A DNA stretch of 64,000 bases from Acrocarpospora catenulata (GCF_018476525.1 NZ_JAHCST010000035.1:1-64000), one strand, 5' to 3'. Shown: positions 1 through 7,692, counted from the stretch's first letter. The notes: generated from the letters alone by a model not told the origin. Numbers and translations: made by a program.

Positions 1-171
1 CCGCGGGCCCGTGGATCCCCGTCAACCCGGCACGACAGCCGGGCCACAACACTGACCCGATCACGCAATCAACGCTCAGCCGGACCATTCAACCGACCAC
101 GGGAAGATCACGAAAGATCCAGGCTAAGGAATGATCAGGCTCTTCCCCACAACTGAGAGACGATCCCCAGA

Positions 172-888
172 ATGACCATGCTGGATATAATTGTCCCCGA
201 TAATTCCGCTCGCCGAGACAGCGCCCGTTCCTCGATGCAGGGCACGGGCAGTGTCCTGGCGGACGTGTCATGCGGTGTGGCCGGCACCTCCGGTGATTTC
301 CGCGACATCGCCAAGCTCTTGATAGAGCGGATCGACCACGGCGACCTTCCGGAGGGAGCTCGCATTCCGACCGTTCGGGAACTGATGCGGGACCACTCCG
401 TTCGCAAGGGCACGGCAGTACGCGCACAGCGCGAACTTCGCAGCCTCGGCCTCATCCGGGCGGTCATCGGATTGGGGTACGTGGTCGGTGCTCCCAGCGA
501 TGAGGTCCAATCCTTGCCCTCAGTAGCCAACCAGAAGAAGAACGCGGTCGACTCCATCATCGGGAGAATCCAGCGGGGAGAGATCGCTCCGCACACCCGC
601 GTGGCCACTCTCAAGAGCCTGCGTACCGAGTTCGGAGCGAGCTACGAAACCGCCCGCTCCATCTTGATGCGGCTTCACTTCAGCGGCTGGGCCTACATGC
701 TGATCAACTGGGGCACCTTCGCAGTGCCACCACATTTCTGGCCTACCAAGAGCATTACAGGAGTCCGCCGGGAGCTGCCGTACTTCATAAATTCCGACTC
801 GATCCCAGACCTGGAAATGCAACTTGCCGTGCACCTGGGATTCCCTGGCTGGGAGCCGCCCGAGGGGTGCGCGAATCCACACCAATAA
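172..888 (+). CDS. GntR-like regulator with two winged-helix segments
   Basis: Predicted DNA-binding regulator of 238 residues. Residues about 43-105 form a GntR-type winged helix (segments FRDIAKLLIERIDHGDLPEG, PTVRELMRDHSV and GTAVRAQRELRSLGLIRAV). A second, more divergent winged-helix-like segment lies at about 122-185 (RIQRGEIAP, SYETARSILMRLHFSGWAY). No effector-binding domain is visible, and the tail is unrelated to the UTRA or FCD families. The tandem layout recalls the GntR protein at 7867, and such regulators are typical of AICEs. No convincing Shine-Dalgarno sequence precedes the ATG, and the first 40 residues are low-similarity, so the true start could lie further in. Nothing transcriptionally linked is seen on either side. 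The target is unknown. Confidence 0.7.
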   Translation: MTMLDIIVPDNSARRDSARSSMQGTGSVLADVSCGVAGTSGDFRDIAKLLIERIDHGDLPEGARIPTVRELMRDHSVRKGTAVRAQRELRSLGLIRAVIGLGYVVGAPSDEVQSLPSVANQKKNAVDSIIGRIQRGEIAPHTRVATLKSLRTEFGASYETARSILMRLHFSGWAYMLINWGTFAVPPHFWPTKSITGVRRELPYFINSDSIPDLEMQLAVHLGFPGWEPPEGCANPHQ

Positions 889-1154
889 TCTTCCTCCGCA
901 AACGCCCTGAGTTATCCAGTCCTCTCGCGGGCGCGTCTTCTCGGTCGCTTGCGTGGTCGTAGACATGCGGAGGAACCCGCGCGGCGGCATGAGCGCACGA
1001 CGAGGGTCTTTCCTCTCTTCTCCCCTTTGTCGTCCCGTGCCGCCGCGCCCTATCACGCTGAGGCGAGCGTCAAGCCAGACCAGGCCTGATCGAGCAACAA
1101 AGAGGCAAGCGTCGACCGGCATATCCCGCGCACCCGATCCGCTACCTTGACGAG

Positions 1155-1463
1155 GTGTCGACCCGCGAACGCCATCTGACGACCGAGGAGCAGGCGGTCA
1201 TTCTGGCGCTCCTCGGGCAGAACTTCTCAGGCGCGAACGAGCTTCGGGCTCAGGTCCCTTCGGCAGTCATCACCGGGCGCTGTGGACGCGGATGCGCGAC
1301 GGTGGATCTTCGCCCAGGAACAGGACCTCGCGCGCTCGACTCCCCTATCCAGGACGACGTACTGGTTTCTGCCAGTGTGCAAGGCAACGAGGCCGGCGTT
1401 CTTCTCTTCATCGAAGACGGGCATCTTTCGTGTCTGGGGATCTACACCACTAAAGATGAGTGA
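1155..1463 (+). CDS. Small conserved actinobacterial protein, probably 3'-truncated
   Basis: A GTG-initiated reading frame of 102 residues. It resembles a family of small uncharacterised actinobacterial proteins that open with a short helix (LTTEEQAVILALL, then FSGANELRAQ) followed by a beta-rich part containing GRCGRGCATVDL and VLLFIEDGHLSCLGIYT. No function is known to me for this family. The frame ends about ten bases before an IS3 fragment on the opposite strand begins. Family members usually continue a little after this last strand, so the C-terminus was probably lost when the insertion sequence landed. Family recognition is from memory of the motif pattern and is uncertain. Confidence 0.5.
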   Translation: MSTRERHLTTEEQAVILALLGQNFSGANELRAQVPSAVITGRCGRGCATVDLRPGTGPRALDSPIQDDVLVSASVQGNEAGVLLFIEDGHLSCLGIYTTKDE

Positions 1464-1473
1464 ATCGCTCCGG

Positions 1474-1627
1474 GTAACCGCCCCTTGTCGATCAGGTCCT
1501 GCCTGCGCCAGACGTAGATCGTCTGCTCGCTGATCTCCAGACGGGCAACATCCCGGACAGGCCGTCCGGCCTCGACCAGATCCAGCACCTTACGGCGAAA
1601 CTCCGATGGGTAGCCCTTGCGTGGCAT
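1474..1627 (-). mobile_element. IS3-family transposase OrfA fragment
   Basis: The minus strand encodes the N-terminal helix-turn-helix of an IS3-family OrfA: MPRKGYPSEFRRKVLDLVEA, then VARLEISEQTIYVWRRQDLI and GRLPG. The similarity stops after about 50 residues, where a normal OrfA would continue into its leucine zipper, and the orfB integrase part is absent. The HTH also seems to lack one residue (ARLEIS where ARDLGIS-like spacing is usual). This is a dead fragment, and it abuts the truncated gene at 1155-1463. The sequence right of 1627, up to about 1690, may include part of the IS end, but no terminal inverted repeat could be confirmed. Confidence 0.75.
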
Positions 1628-1704
1628 ACCGACCTCTTCTCGAGGGGTCAATGGCACACAAGTCAAGCAAAGCGACTCCACGGAAGCCGGGGAACATCAG
1701 GTGG

Positions 1705-2688
1705 TCACTCACGATCTACCCGCCTGTATGGCGGCCGAGCCGGCACGTCTTCCGTGTGAACCGTGAAGCCACGGGTCTGAGTCGGCATTACCTCGTCGAC
1801 ATCGAACAACCCGACATAGCCGTCTTTCTCTTCGCGGCTCTGCTTACGTTGCTGCCTGGCTCTCTCCTGCAAGGCACCCTGTCGCTTCATGGCCTTGGAA
1901 TATACCGATTTCATGATCTTGTCACCGACTGCGTGATCCGTCGCAAAGATCATGTCGAAGATCTCACTACCTCCGGTGTTCTTGATCTTGAAAACACGGG
2001 TGCTCTTGTAGCCGAGATCTCGTTCCAGGCGCCACCGCATCAGATTGGTGAGTTCATCGCGAAACTGAGCACCAGATAGCCTCTGCTCACGTGTCGCGAT
2101 TAGCGCATCGTGCCACTGCGTGGTGCCGAACATCAAGGTCATTTGATCAGCGACGTCGTCGTCAACCATCGCTTGACGCAACCGCAAGCCTCGAGGCAAT
2201 AGCCCGCTTGCACACAGGAGCCATAGTTCCACCTTGGGCTTGTTGGCCCTCTTATGGCCCGCCAGGCGCTCAAGCGTGGTCCATTTTACTTCCGTAGATT
2301 GCTGATCCAGGAAGGCGAAGGTCGGCGCCCAGTTGAGAGGGCGGAGGTCGTGTAGTACCTGGTCAATCGCCTGATTACAGTCACCTGGCACCACCTGGAA
2401 GTTGCGGTCGGGATACTCACCGCGTAAGGTGCGGTCCAAAGCAGCGGCGTTGTTGGACAGCTCGAAGAATTTGAGCACTGTGAACGGGGGGCTCGTGTCA
2501 AGAGCCCGACGTGCTGAGCCTCTGATTATGTGGCCAGAGCGCTCGCGGCTGACATTCTCTGGCTGACCTGCAAACAGGTCCAGGTAAACGGTTGTCCCAG
2601 CTCGAGTGGAGGCCGTCGTGAAAGCGGCCAGATAGTCCGACAGGATGTCGAGCTTCTGCTCAGTCCACCATCCCCAGTCTCGCGGCAT
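1705..2688 (-). CDS. tcmP: Three-Cys-motif partner protein TcmP
   Basis: A 327-residue member of the TcmP family, named for its fixed association with DUF5131 'three-Cys-motif' proteins, such as the gene just upstream (2778-3533). Family hallmarks are the N-terminal W-TEQKLDILSDYLAAF segment, YLDLFAGQPEN (reminiscent of a methyltransferase-fold glycine loop) and a later AFLDQQSTEVKW strand-loop. In most family members I recall, that last loop reads DPxG rather than DQQS, so this copy may be altered at a conserved turn. The C-terminal 70 residues are basic and probably flexible. The biochemical role of TcmP is not established. Gene pairs of this type are frequent on mobile elements, and together with the neighbouring defence genes this suggests a defence or element-maintenance role (inference). 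The gap to the upstream partner is 89 bases, compatible with one operon. Confidence 0.85.
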   Translation of the reverse strand: MPRDWGWWTEQKLDILSDYLAAFTTASTRAGTTVYLDLFAGQPENVSRERSGHIIRGSARRALDTSPPFTVLKFFELSNNAAALDRTLRGEYPDRNFQVVPGDCNQAIDQVLHDLRPLNWAPTFAFLDQQSTEVKWTTLERLAGHKRANKPKVELWLLCASGLLPRGLRLRQAMVDDDVADQMTLMFGTTQWHDALIATREQRLSGAQFRDELTNLMRWRLERDLGYKSTRVFKIKNTGGSEIFDMIFATDHAVGDKIMKSVYSKAMKRQGALQERARQQRKQSREEKDGYVGLFDVDEVMPTQTRGFTVHTEDVPARPPYRRVDRE

Positions 2689-2777
2689 CGCGTCTCCTTG
2701 CGGTTCCTTGCCTAGGAGACATGAAATACTTAGGAACGGTCCACTGTCTATAGATCGCGAAGAGCCTTCGCTGGCAT

Positions 2778-3533
2778 TTATGCACGGGCCACTTTGGGCA
2801 GCGCTGGCATCTGATCCCAGTGTCGTCCTTCAAGGTGACGTCCACCTTGCTTCGGCGTCCGTCCTCCCCACTGCTTGAAGAAGAAGGGCACGTCGTTTCG
2901 TACGCACTCATCCCTAATCTCGAGCACCCAGCTTGGATCCAGGGGGCGATGGCCAGTCCCTGACTCGCCGCCTGCGATGACCCATCCAATCCCATCTAGG
3001 TCGAGACCAGTCAGGGAACCGAGAAGAGGCTCACAGGACAGGAACCGTACGTAGGCCGGGACTGTGCAGAGGTCTTTGACTCGGTAGAGGACCTTGTCGT
3101 TCTCTACCGAGACGCCCATCCACAGGTTCGGAGGCCAATCCAGTTTGTCCGCCAGCTTGCGGAGCCGCGTTGAGCGCTTGGTTAGTACCTGGTAGGTGTG
3201 CTGCGGGGTGTCGGCGATCACTGAGAAGACGTCACGGATGAACTCTAGGGGCACCTTCGCATGAAACAGATCGCTCATTGAGTTGACAAACACAACCCGC
3301 GGTGTCCGCCATGTGTACGGCTGACGCAGTGCAGCCTGGTGGACCGTGAGGCCGAATCCCTCACCCGAGGTTCTCGGGTCCCCATCATTTTGGTACTTAG
3401 CGGCACCCATCGCCTTGAGCCGCTTGGCAAGAGTAAGCGCGTAGCAGTTGTCACAACCTGCCGATATCCGATCACAGCCTGTGGTGGGATTCCATGTGAC
3501 CTCGGTCCATTCGATAGCTGTCCGTGTCGCCAT
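2778..3533 (-). CDS. DUF5131 / phage Gp37-Gp68 family three-Cys-motif protein
   Basis: 251 residues, full length for the family. The N-terminus carries the signature three cysteines spaced CX6CX2C, in WNPTTGCDRISAGC then DNCYA. This resembles the iron-sulfur ligand pattern of radical SAM-like proteins. Further conserved blocks are VFVNSMSDLFH, YQVLTKR, LWMGVSVEN, RFLSCEPLLG, WVIAGGESG and FFFKQWGG. The product is probably an Fe-S enzyme of unknown substrate acting with TcmP, whose gene follows on the same strand. The ATG start is preceded by an AGGAGG-like motif (read on the minus strand). Transcription probably starts in the AT-rich gap shared with the divergent XRE regulator at 3639. Family assignment is firm; the reaction is unknown. 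Confidence 0.88.
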   Translation of the reverse strand: MATRTAIEWTEVTWNPTTGCDRISAGCDNCYALTLAKRLKAMGAAKYQNDGDPRTSGEGFGLTVHQAALRQPYTWRTPRVVFVNSMSDLFHAKVPLEFIRDVFSVIADTPQHTYQVLTKRSTRLRKLADKLDWPPNLWMGVSVENDKVLYRVKDLCTVPAYVRFLSCEPLLGSLTGLDLDGIGWVIAGGESGTGHRPLDPSWVLEIRDECVRNDVPFFFKQWGGRTPKQGGRHLEGRHWDQMPALPKVARA

Positions 3534-3590
3534 GCTCTCGACCTCCTTGGGCAGGTTAGCCCGCGCACCTGGAGTTGATCAATAGAAGAG

Positions 3591-3622
3591 GTGATAAATT
3601 TATAGCGGTATTAAACTATCAC
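3591..3622. promoter_or_regulatory. AT-rich divergent promoter with inverted repeat GTGATA-N20-TATCAC
   Basis: The 105-base gap between the DUF5131 gene (minus) and the XRE gene (plus) contains a markedly AT-rich core flanked by exact inverted arms GTGATA (3591-3596) and TATCAC (3617-3622). A symmetric site in a divergent promoter next to an XRE gene is the expected layout for an autoregulated switch. Binding by the XRE protein is inference. Confidence 0.5.
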
Positions 3623-3638
3623 TGAGGCTGGTTGGGCA

Positions 3639-3935
3639 GTGGCTGTAGGACGGAAGAGACGGGAAGCGAGTCAGTATGCAGACCACGCAGTTCGCCTATC
3701 GCGCCATCTGAGAGCACTTCGCGTCGATGCCGGATACACACAGGAGCAGTTGGCAACGCGAGCTCAGGTGACCTTGGCCACGCTACGCAAGATCGAGACT
3801 GGACGGACCGTAGAGCCTGGCTACTTCACTGTGCTAGCCCTTCTCCGCGCTTTGAATGTTCGACCTGCAGACTTCGACACTGCCGTATGGGAGGCGAAGC
3901 ACGAGGCCGGCGAGCGAGCGCGGGACCGCCCTTGA
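3639..3935 (+). CDS. XRE-family helix-turn-helix regulator
   Basis: 98-residue cytoplasmic DNA-binding protein starting at GTG. The Cro/C1-type HTH occupies about residues 20-75 (LRALRVDAGYTQEQLATRAQ, then VTLATLRKIETGR and FTVLALLRALNV). No other domain is present. It is transcribed divergently from the DUF5131-tcmP pair, and the shared gap carries an inverted repeat, so it most likely represses or times expression of that pair. Its own start codon is not preceded by a strong ribosome-binding site. Confidence 0.82.
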   Translation: MAVGRKRREASQYADHAVRLSRHLRALRVDAGYTQEQLATRAQVTLATLRKIETGRTVEPGYFTVLALLRALNVRPADFDTAVWEAKHEAGERARDRP

Positions 3936-4469
3936 CTTGCAACGTGTGCGGTCCGCACCGCTACCCTTGTACTGATCTTCCCGTCCGCTATCGACCCGCC
4001 ACAGAGGGGCGTCAGGCCGGTGACGGAAGGTCAAGCTCGGCTTTCGCGTGTACATGCTCCCCGGTGACCTTCCTCGCCTGCTGGTTGCCCTACCTAAACA
4101 GCCGGGCTTGTTCTGGAGGAACACCGGGGTCTGCTGGGCTTGCCCAGGTTGATGGCGGACGGGAACATCAGGGCTTCCCACCTCAGCTACTACCTAAGAA
4201 CCCAAGCCCGGGATCTTGAAAGCTTCCCAGAGCAGGAGCCCTCGCGGTTTGGGGCAGCGCCCCAAGGGTCTTCCCCTATCTCCGCTCACCAACTCCCGTG
4301 CTTCCCATGTTTCTTCGAAAGAGCCAACTGTGTGCGGGCTCTCGAACCGAGCCCACTTGTGTCTAGGGCATACTCGATAGCTAGACCTAAGCGCGTCATG
4401 AAGCGGTGTAGAGCGGCATGACGCTTCCTGACTAGTCATGCAGCTCAGTAACGTTCTAGGCTAATCACT
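3936..4469. other. Non-coding stretch with AICE-type conserved element
   Basis: No convincing gene in 534 bases. The left half contains the first copy of a conserved non-coding segment (about 4040-4135) that recurs at 6486-6582. The right half, upstream of the GntR gene at 4470, has several TCTAG/CTAGA-type short inverted arms: GTCTAGG near 4360, CTAGACC near 4381, and the palindrome GACTAGTC near 4430. It also has a possible -10 (TAGGCT) about ten bases before the ATG, which would give a leaderless or near-leaderless transcript. The GntR protein may bind these sites (inference). Confidence 0.45.
4040..4135. repeat. Conserved non-coding element, copy 1
   Basis: Aligns by eye with 6486-6582. 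Shared blocks include GTGACCTTCCTCGCC, GCTGGT-GCCCTAC and CAGCCGGGCTTG, followed in both by a run ending GGGCTTGCC. The two copies bracket the GntR-CD-NTase-S-4TM cassette. The differences include small shifts, which argues against a conserved protein, although a minus-strand frame in both copies could read KPGC..RATS.RGRSPG.MY. Function unknown; a transfer or replication site of the element is one possibility. Confidence 0.55.
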
Positions 4470-4790
4470 ATGAGCCAGGTGCCCCCTTACGACCCGGACG
4501 AACCGGGTGTCGTGAACTACGTCTATATGCGGTTAGCCGACCACATAACCGCACGAATCCAAGCTGGCGAACTGCTTACCGGGAACCGGCTACCGGGAGA
4601 ACGTGACCTTGCCGAAGAATACGGTGTCGCTCTCGGCACAGTGCGCCGGGCCGTGGAAGAACTGAGGCAACGCGGTCTGGTCATCACGCTGCCGGCCAAG
4701 GGCACCTACATAACAGATAGAAAAAGACTCCAACTAGCCAACAACCAGAAAGAGCCTGTCAACCTTGAGTCTAAACGGGAACGCAACTAA
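4470..4790 (+). CDS. GntR-family winged-helix regulator leading the CBASS operon
   Basis: 106 residues with a single GntR winged helix at about 15-85 (YMRLADHITARIQAGELL, RLPGERDLAEEYGVALGTVR, LRQRGLVITLPAKGTY). The last 20 residues are hydrophilic, with no effector domain. It belongs to the compact GntR regulators common on actinobacterial AICEs and plasmids. Its 3' end overlaps the CD-NTase start by 26 bases, so the three genes 4470-6418 are almost certainly one transcript. A regulator of this class as first gene of a CBASS operon is unusual: it could keep the toxic effector silent or be a hitch-hiking element regulator. The ATG start is well placed behind a TAGGCT-like -10. Confidence 0.82.
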   Translation: MSQVPPYDPDEPGVVNYVYMRLADHITARIQAGELLTGNRLPGERDLAEEYGVALGTVRRAVEELRQRGLVITLPAKGTYITDRKRLQLANNQKEPVNLESKRERN

Positions 4791-5565
4791 AAGCTCGCTC
4801 GACATAAACTTTGAACGGTTCGATAACCAGATAAGGCTCGCCAACAAGGAACTAGAGACGGCACTAGAAAGGACAAGGAAGCTGCGAAGCCAAATATCTC
4901 AACATCCCCAAGTGTTGACCTGTACTGTAACTGGATCGATAGCAAGATCTACAGCGATCCGCATCTATTCAGATATCGACCTGGCGGTCAGGTTCAACGA
5001 GAGAGCGGCGACAAACGGCGGCCCAGCGGAAATAATTGCCGAGACTGAGCATATTGGCAAATCGGTAACCAAAAACATCCAAACATCAGATGGCTCGGTC
5101 AGGCTGATATTCCCGGACTGGCCATCCGTAGACCTTATTCCAATAGTTCAAGACAATACCTCTAAAACGAAACTTTTGATGCCCAACAGGGCACTCGCCG
5201 CGTGGCTTCCATACACAGCAGGGCAACGCGATATCGAGATCAACCTAAAAAGCAACATATTGGGCCCAAAATTCACCACACTTATACGCATTATGAAGTG
5301 GTGGGATCGGGTCAACGACCACAACATCGGCGCCTATTACATCGAACAGATGGCACTTGATGCGTGCAAATATGAGATGCCATCATACCCGGACGGGATC
5401 GTAAGCATCCTAGGCCAGGCAGCACAGAAGGCCACGAAGTCAAGCGGCTCAGCCGAGGAGCTTCAGGCTGCACACGACCTAGCGAAGAAGGCATCATTCG
5501 CAACACGCCCCGAACCACTCTGGAAAGCACTCTTTGGTGAAAAATTCCCCATCTCCCGCCCTTGA
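4765..5565 (+). CDS. CD-NTase (cGAS/DncV-like nucleotidyltransferase), CBASS sensor-cyclase
   Basis: 266-residue nucleotidyltransferase of the SMODS/CD-NTase class. It is expected to make a cyclic or linear oligonucleotide messenger when phage infection is sensed. The catalytic core is visible: a GS helix motif in VTGSIARSTAIRIYSDIDL (about residues 52-72), the paired aspartates of SDIDL, and the third acidic residue in PSVDLIPIV. The C-terminal half is the helical OAS-like domain (ILGPKFTTLIRIMKWWDRVN, then IGAYYIEQMALD). No in-frame ATG exists nearby, so TTG at 4765 inside the GntR gene is the best start. The downstream gene encodes the effector, and the frames overlap by 32 bases. Base composition is clearly more AT-rich than the chromosome, indicating recent transfer. 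No Cap2/Cap3-like accessory genes are present, so this is a minimal two-gene system. Confidence 0.87.
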   Translation: MSLNGNATKSSLDINFERFDNQIRLANKELETALERTRKLRSQISQHPQVLTCTVTGSIARSTAIRIYSDIDLAVRFNERAATNGGPAEIIAETEHIGKSVTKNIQTSDGSVRLIFPDWPSVDLIPIVQDNTSKTKLLMPNRALAAWLPYTAGQRDIEINLKSNILGPKFTTLIRIMKWWDRVNDHNIGAYYIEQMALDACKYEMPSYPDGIVSILGQAAQKATKSSGSAEELQAAHDLAKKASFATRPEPLWKALFGEKFPISRP

Positions 5566-6418
5566 ATTTATCGCACTCGCCGATGATCAGCTACACAGGG
5601 CGTCAAAAGGATTCCGCATTAGCCGGCAAGTCCAAATAATAACCCTCGCCTCCGCCATTGTTTCAATATTCACTCCGACAACAATCGCCTACATATTGGC
5701 GCTAATATCCCTCGGCACGCAAAGCGCGTCTTGGGTGATTAGGCACCAGGCTAAGAACCGTCAAACAATTGGCGACGAAGGCCGGATGCGCGGCCTGCTT
5801 TCTGATGCTCTTGGTTCGGCGAGTGAGAGCATCGACCTTACCAACCTTCTCCACCGAATGAACGATCGCCCTCAATCCGACAAAAAGCCCGAAGTAGACC
5901 CCACATACTTTGCAAGCAAATCCCCGCATGGCCCCATTCGTCTACGCGAACACTTGCAAGAGAATGCATTCTGGGGGAAATGCCTGTATGGCGCAAGCGC
6001 CAAGCAGGCGATCCGAAATCTGGCCATCTACTTCGTCGCTATCATTATCGCGACCTTCCTTGCCATACCTTTCGCATCAAACGACGATCAACTGATAACA
6101 GCCAGGATTCTCGTCGCACTCACAGTATTCGGTGCGACAATAACTCAAATTAACGAAATTATTGCGTGGAGGTCGGCAGAGTCGAAGATCGAGCTTGTAG
6201 ACCGACGTCTTAATGCCCTTGAAATCTACTCGGAGGTCCAGCTAAGGGGAGACGCTGCCGAAGCACTATATGCCGTTTTCGGAGATTACTCCGTCGCCAC
6301 AGCTTTGACCCCTCCTGTTCCCAGGAAGCTCTATCTCCGAGAACGCGACAGCCTAAATGCGCTATGGAAGAGGCGCAGCCCTCACCTGCAAACAAGCCAG
6401 CAAGAAGAACCCGCCTGA
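5534..6418 (+). CDS. S-4TM family putative pore-forming effector
   Basis: 294-residue membrane protein with four predicted transmembrane helices in two pairs: about residues 33-75 (IITLASAIVSIFTPTTIAYILALISL-type hydrophobic stretch) and about 165-215 (AIYFVAIIIATFLAIPFA, then a stretch around LVALTVFGATITQINEII). A soluble linker of roughly 90 residues separates the pairs, and a charged tail follows. This layout matches the S-4TM effectors linked by comparative genomics to CD-NTases, thought to open a pore after nucleotide messenger binding and kill the infected cell. The start overlaps the cyclase gene by 32 bases (TTG at 5534, or GTG at 5537). Composition is AT-rich like its partner. Pore formation is family-level prediction, not shown here. 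Confidence 0.82.
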   Translation: MVKNSPSPALEFIALADDQLHRASKGFRISRQVQIITLASAIVSIFTPTTIAYILALISLGTQSASWVIRHQAKNRQTIGDEGRMRGLLSDALGSASESIDLTNLLHRMNDRPQSDKKPEVDPTYFASKSPHGPIRLREHLQENAFWGKCLYGASAKQAIRNLAIYFVAIIIATFLAIPFASNDDQLITARILVALTVFGATITQINEIIAWRSAESKIELVDRRLNALEIYSEVQLRGDAAEALYAVFGDYSVATALTPPVPRKLYLRERDSLNALWKRRSPHLQTSQQEEPA

Positions 6419-6902
6419 TCACCTCTTACGCCGTCGTCCAACCCTGGAGGGGCAGCATGCCGGCACCGGAGGGGCGAGCCTGGCTTCGCGGGTACATGTC
6501 CCCGGGTGACCTTCCTCGCCCGCTGGTAGCCCTACGTGCACAGCCGGGCTTGAGCCGGAGTCGCCGGCCTGCGGGCTTGCCTGGGACGACGGTGTCCGAG
6601 GTGATCCCCCGCCACCATCCATCCATGAACCCGTCGCCTCGTGCACCCACGATCACCTCGGGTTCGGGCTCCCCGCCGGAGGCAAGGAAGCCCGCTCTTC
6701 CTGCTTGGTCGACGAAGTCGTCGCGTCCCGGGATCTGCTTCCTCCTGCTACGAGGTCAACCCGCCGTCTCTGAGTCAGGCGCGGGGAGGTGGCGTGGCCG
6801 GGACCGGCCCGGAGAGGCCGCACGCCCGGCCGCGCCAGGCCGTACCGCGCGCCGACGCCCACGGGGCGGCGGCTTGATTGTGTAGGGATAAGTTTCTTTC
6901 GA
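6419..6902. other. Non-coding stretch downstream of the CBASS cassette
   Basis: 484 bases without a credible gene. The first part carries copy 2 of the conserved non-coding element. The remainder (about 6660-6900) is GC-rich, with hairpin-prone runs such as GGGCTCCCCGCCGGAGGC and CGGGACCGGCCCGGAG, and may hold the transcription end of the CBASS operon. Reading frames here are overlapping, arginine-rich and show no recognisable product. Confidence 0.45.
6486..6582. repeat. Conserved non-coding element, copy 2
   Basis: Second copy of the segment at about 4040-4135; see that entry for shared blocks. It begins near CGCGGGTACATGTCC and ends near GCGGGCTTGCC. This copy is more GC-rich than copy 1, in line with its different flank. 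Confidence 0.55.
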
Positions 6903-7634
6903 TCATGTACCTGGGTTGGCTGTCTCCCAGGTTCGTTCAAAGCTGGTCATGTACATGGGGAAGCTGCCCTGGTCTCCGTTGGCGCGGAGGTGAACGACGG
7001 GGGCGTCGGAGGCTGGTGTCCCGTAGACGTGTGTGTTGATGAGTAGTTCGTCGTCTGCGCGGTAGAGCGAGTTGTAGAGCACGGTGCGGTGGAAGCGGAA
7101 CTCGGTTCCCGGGAGTCCTCTAAGGGGCTGGAAGAGGGTGATCGCGTTGCGGATCTTGGCAGAGATCGTGTCGCTGCCGATACGCTCGTCGGTTCCTCGG
7201 GTGGCCACCTCTTCGCTTTCCGGGTCGCCGAGGAGGATGCGGACTCTTACGCCGTTGCGGGCCCGGTCGGCGATGGTGTGGAGGAGTCCAGTGTCTTCGG
7301 CGAGAAAGAGGCTGCTGTAGGCGAGGATGCCGATTTCCTCGGTGGCGTTCTCGAAGAGGGCTTGCCAGGTGGCGTGCGGGACGGCCCAACGGTGGGAGTA
7401 GACGGCAAGGATCTCGTTGGAGAGGTGTTGACGGCGTGGCACCGTTTCCGGCCAGAGTTCGCCTTCGTCGAGTTGGAGGAGGTCGGCGATGGCCCAGCGG
7501 TGTCGTGGGTAGGGGATGCGCCCTTTGAGCCATCGGTCGACGGTTTTGGGGTCCACGGCGAGCGCGGATGCTACGTCGATGGGCCGTAGGCGGGCTTTGA
7601 TCAGGGCGTATCGCAGGTTCTCGCTCACGGGCAC
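6903..7634 (-). CDS. XRE HTH regulator with PLD-like C-terminal domain (paralog 1)
   Basis: 243 residues. The N-terminal HTH (about 8-60) contains RPIDVASALAVDPKTVDRWL. The C-terminal part (about 75-235) looks like a phospholipase D-like/DUF5919-type fold without two clear HKD motifs; the conserved run is FRFHRTVLYNSLYRADDELL followed by INTHVYG. Proteins of this design are recurrent AICE cargo of unknown activity. A close paralog lies at 9431-10171 in the same orientation, differing throughout but with the same motif order. The start is GTG (VPVSENL), and the promoter region upstream carries a TATGTT -10 and a GACGTCCC-type operator. It could be a sensor-regulator; enzymatic activity is doubtful. 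Confidence 0.72.
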   Translation of the reverse strand: MPVSENLRYALIKARLRPIDVASALAVDPKTVDRWLKGRIPYPRHRWAIADLLQLDEGELWPETVPRRQHLSNEILAVYSHRWAVPHATWQALFENATEEIGILAYSSLFLAEDTGLLHTIADRARNGVRVRILLGDPESEEVATRGTDERIGSDTISAKIRNAITLFQPLRGLPGTEFRFHRTVLYNSLYRADDELLINTHVYGTPASDAPVVHLRANGDQGSFPMYMTSFERTWETANPGT

Positions 7635-7666
7635 CTCTCGTGGGCGTGGGCTCTGCCAGCGACGCT

Positions 7667-7692
7667 AACATAAGAAGTCCCTAGACGTCCCT
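7667..7692 (-). promoter_or_regulatory. Promoter and GACGTCC-type operator of the gene at 6903-7634
   Basis: Read on the minus strand, a TATGTT hexamer (complement of 7667-7672) serves as a plausible -10. It is immediately preceded by AGGGACGTCTAGGGACT (complement of 7676-7692), two GGGAC half-sites around the -35 position. The same half-site appears at 8344-8383 and near 10216-10238, pointing to one common repressor. Confidence 0.5.

Noticed and set aside
953-1150. 65-codon frame MVVDMRRNPRGG
   Set aside because: Arginine/proline-rich, no ribosome site, no recognisable family, in an intergenic stretch.
3834-4181. Minus-strand frame through the conserved element (KPGC..RATS.RGRSPG)
   Set aside because: A related frame exists in copy 2, but small shifts between copies and lack of start signals make a structural DNA or RNA element more likely. 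Kept as a repeat, not a gene.
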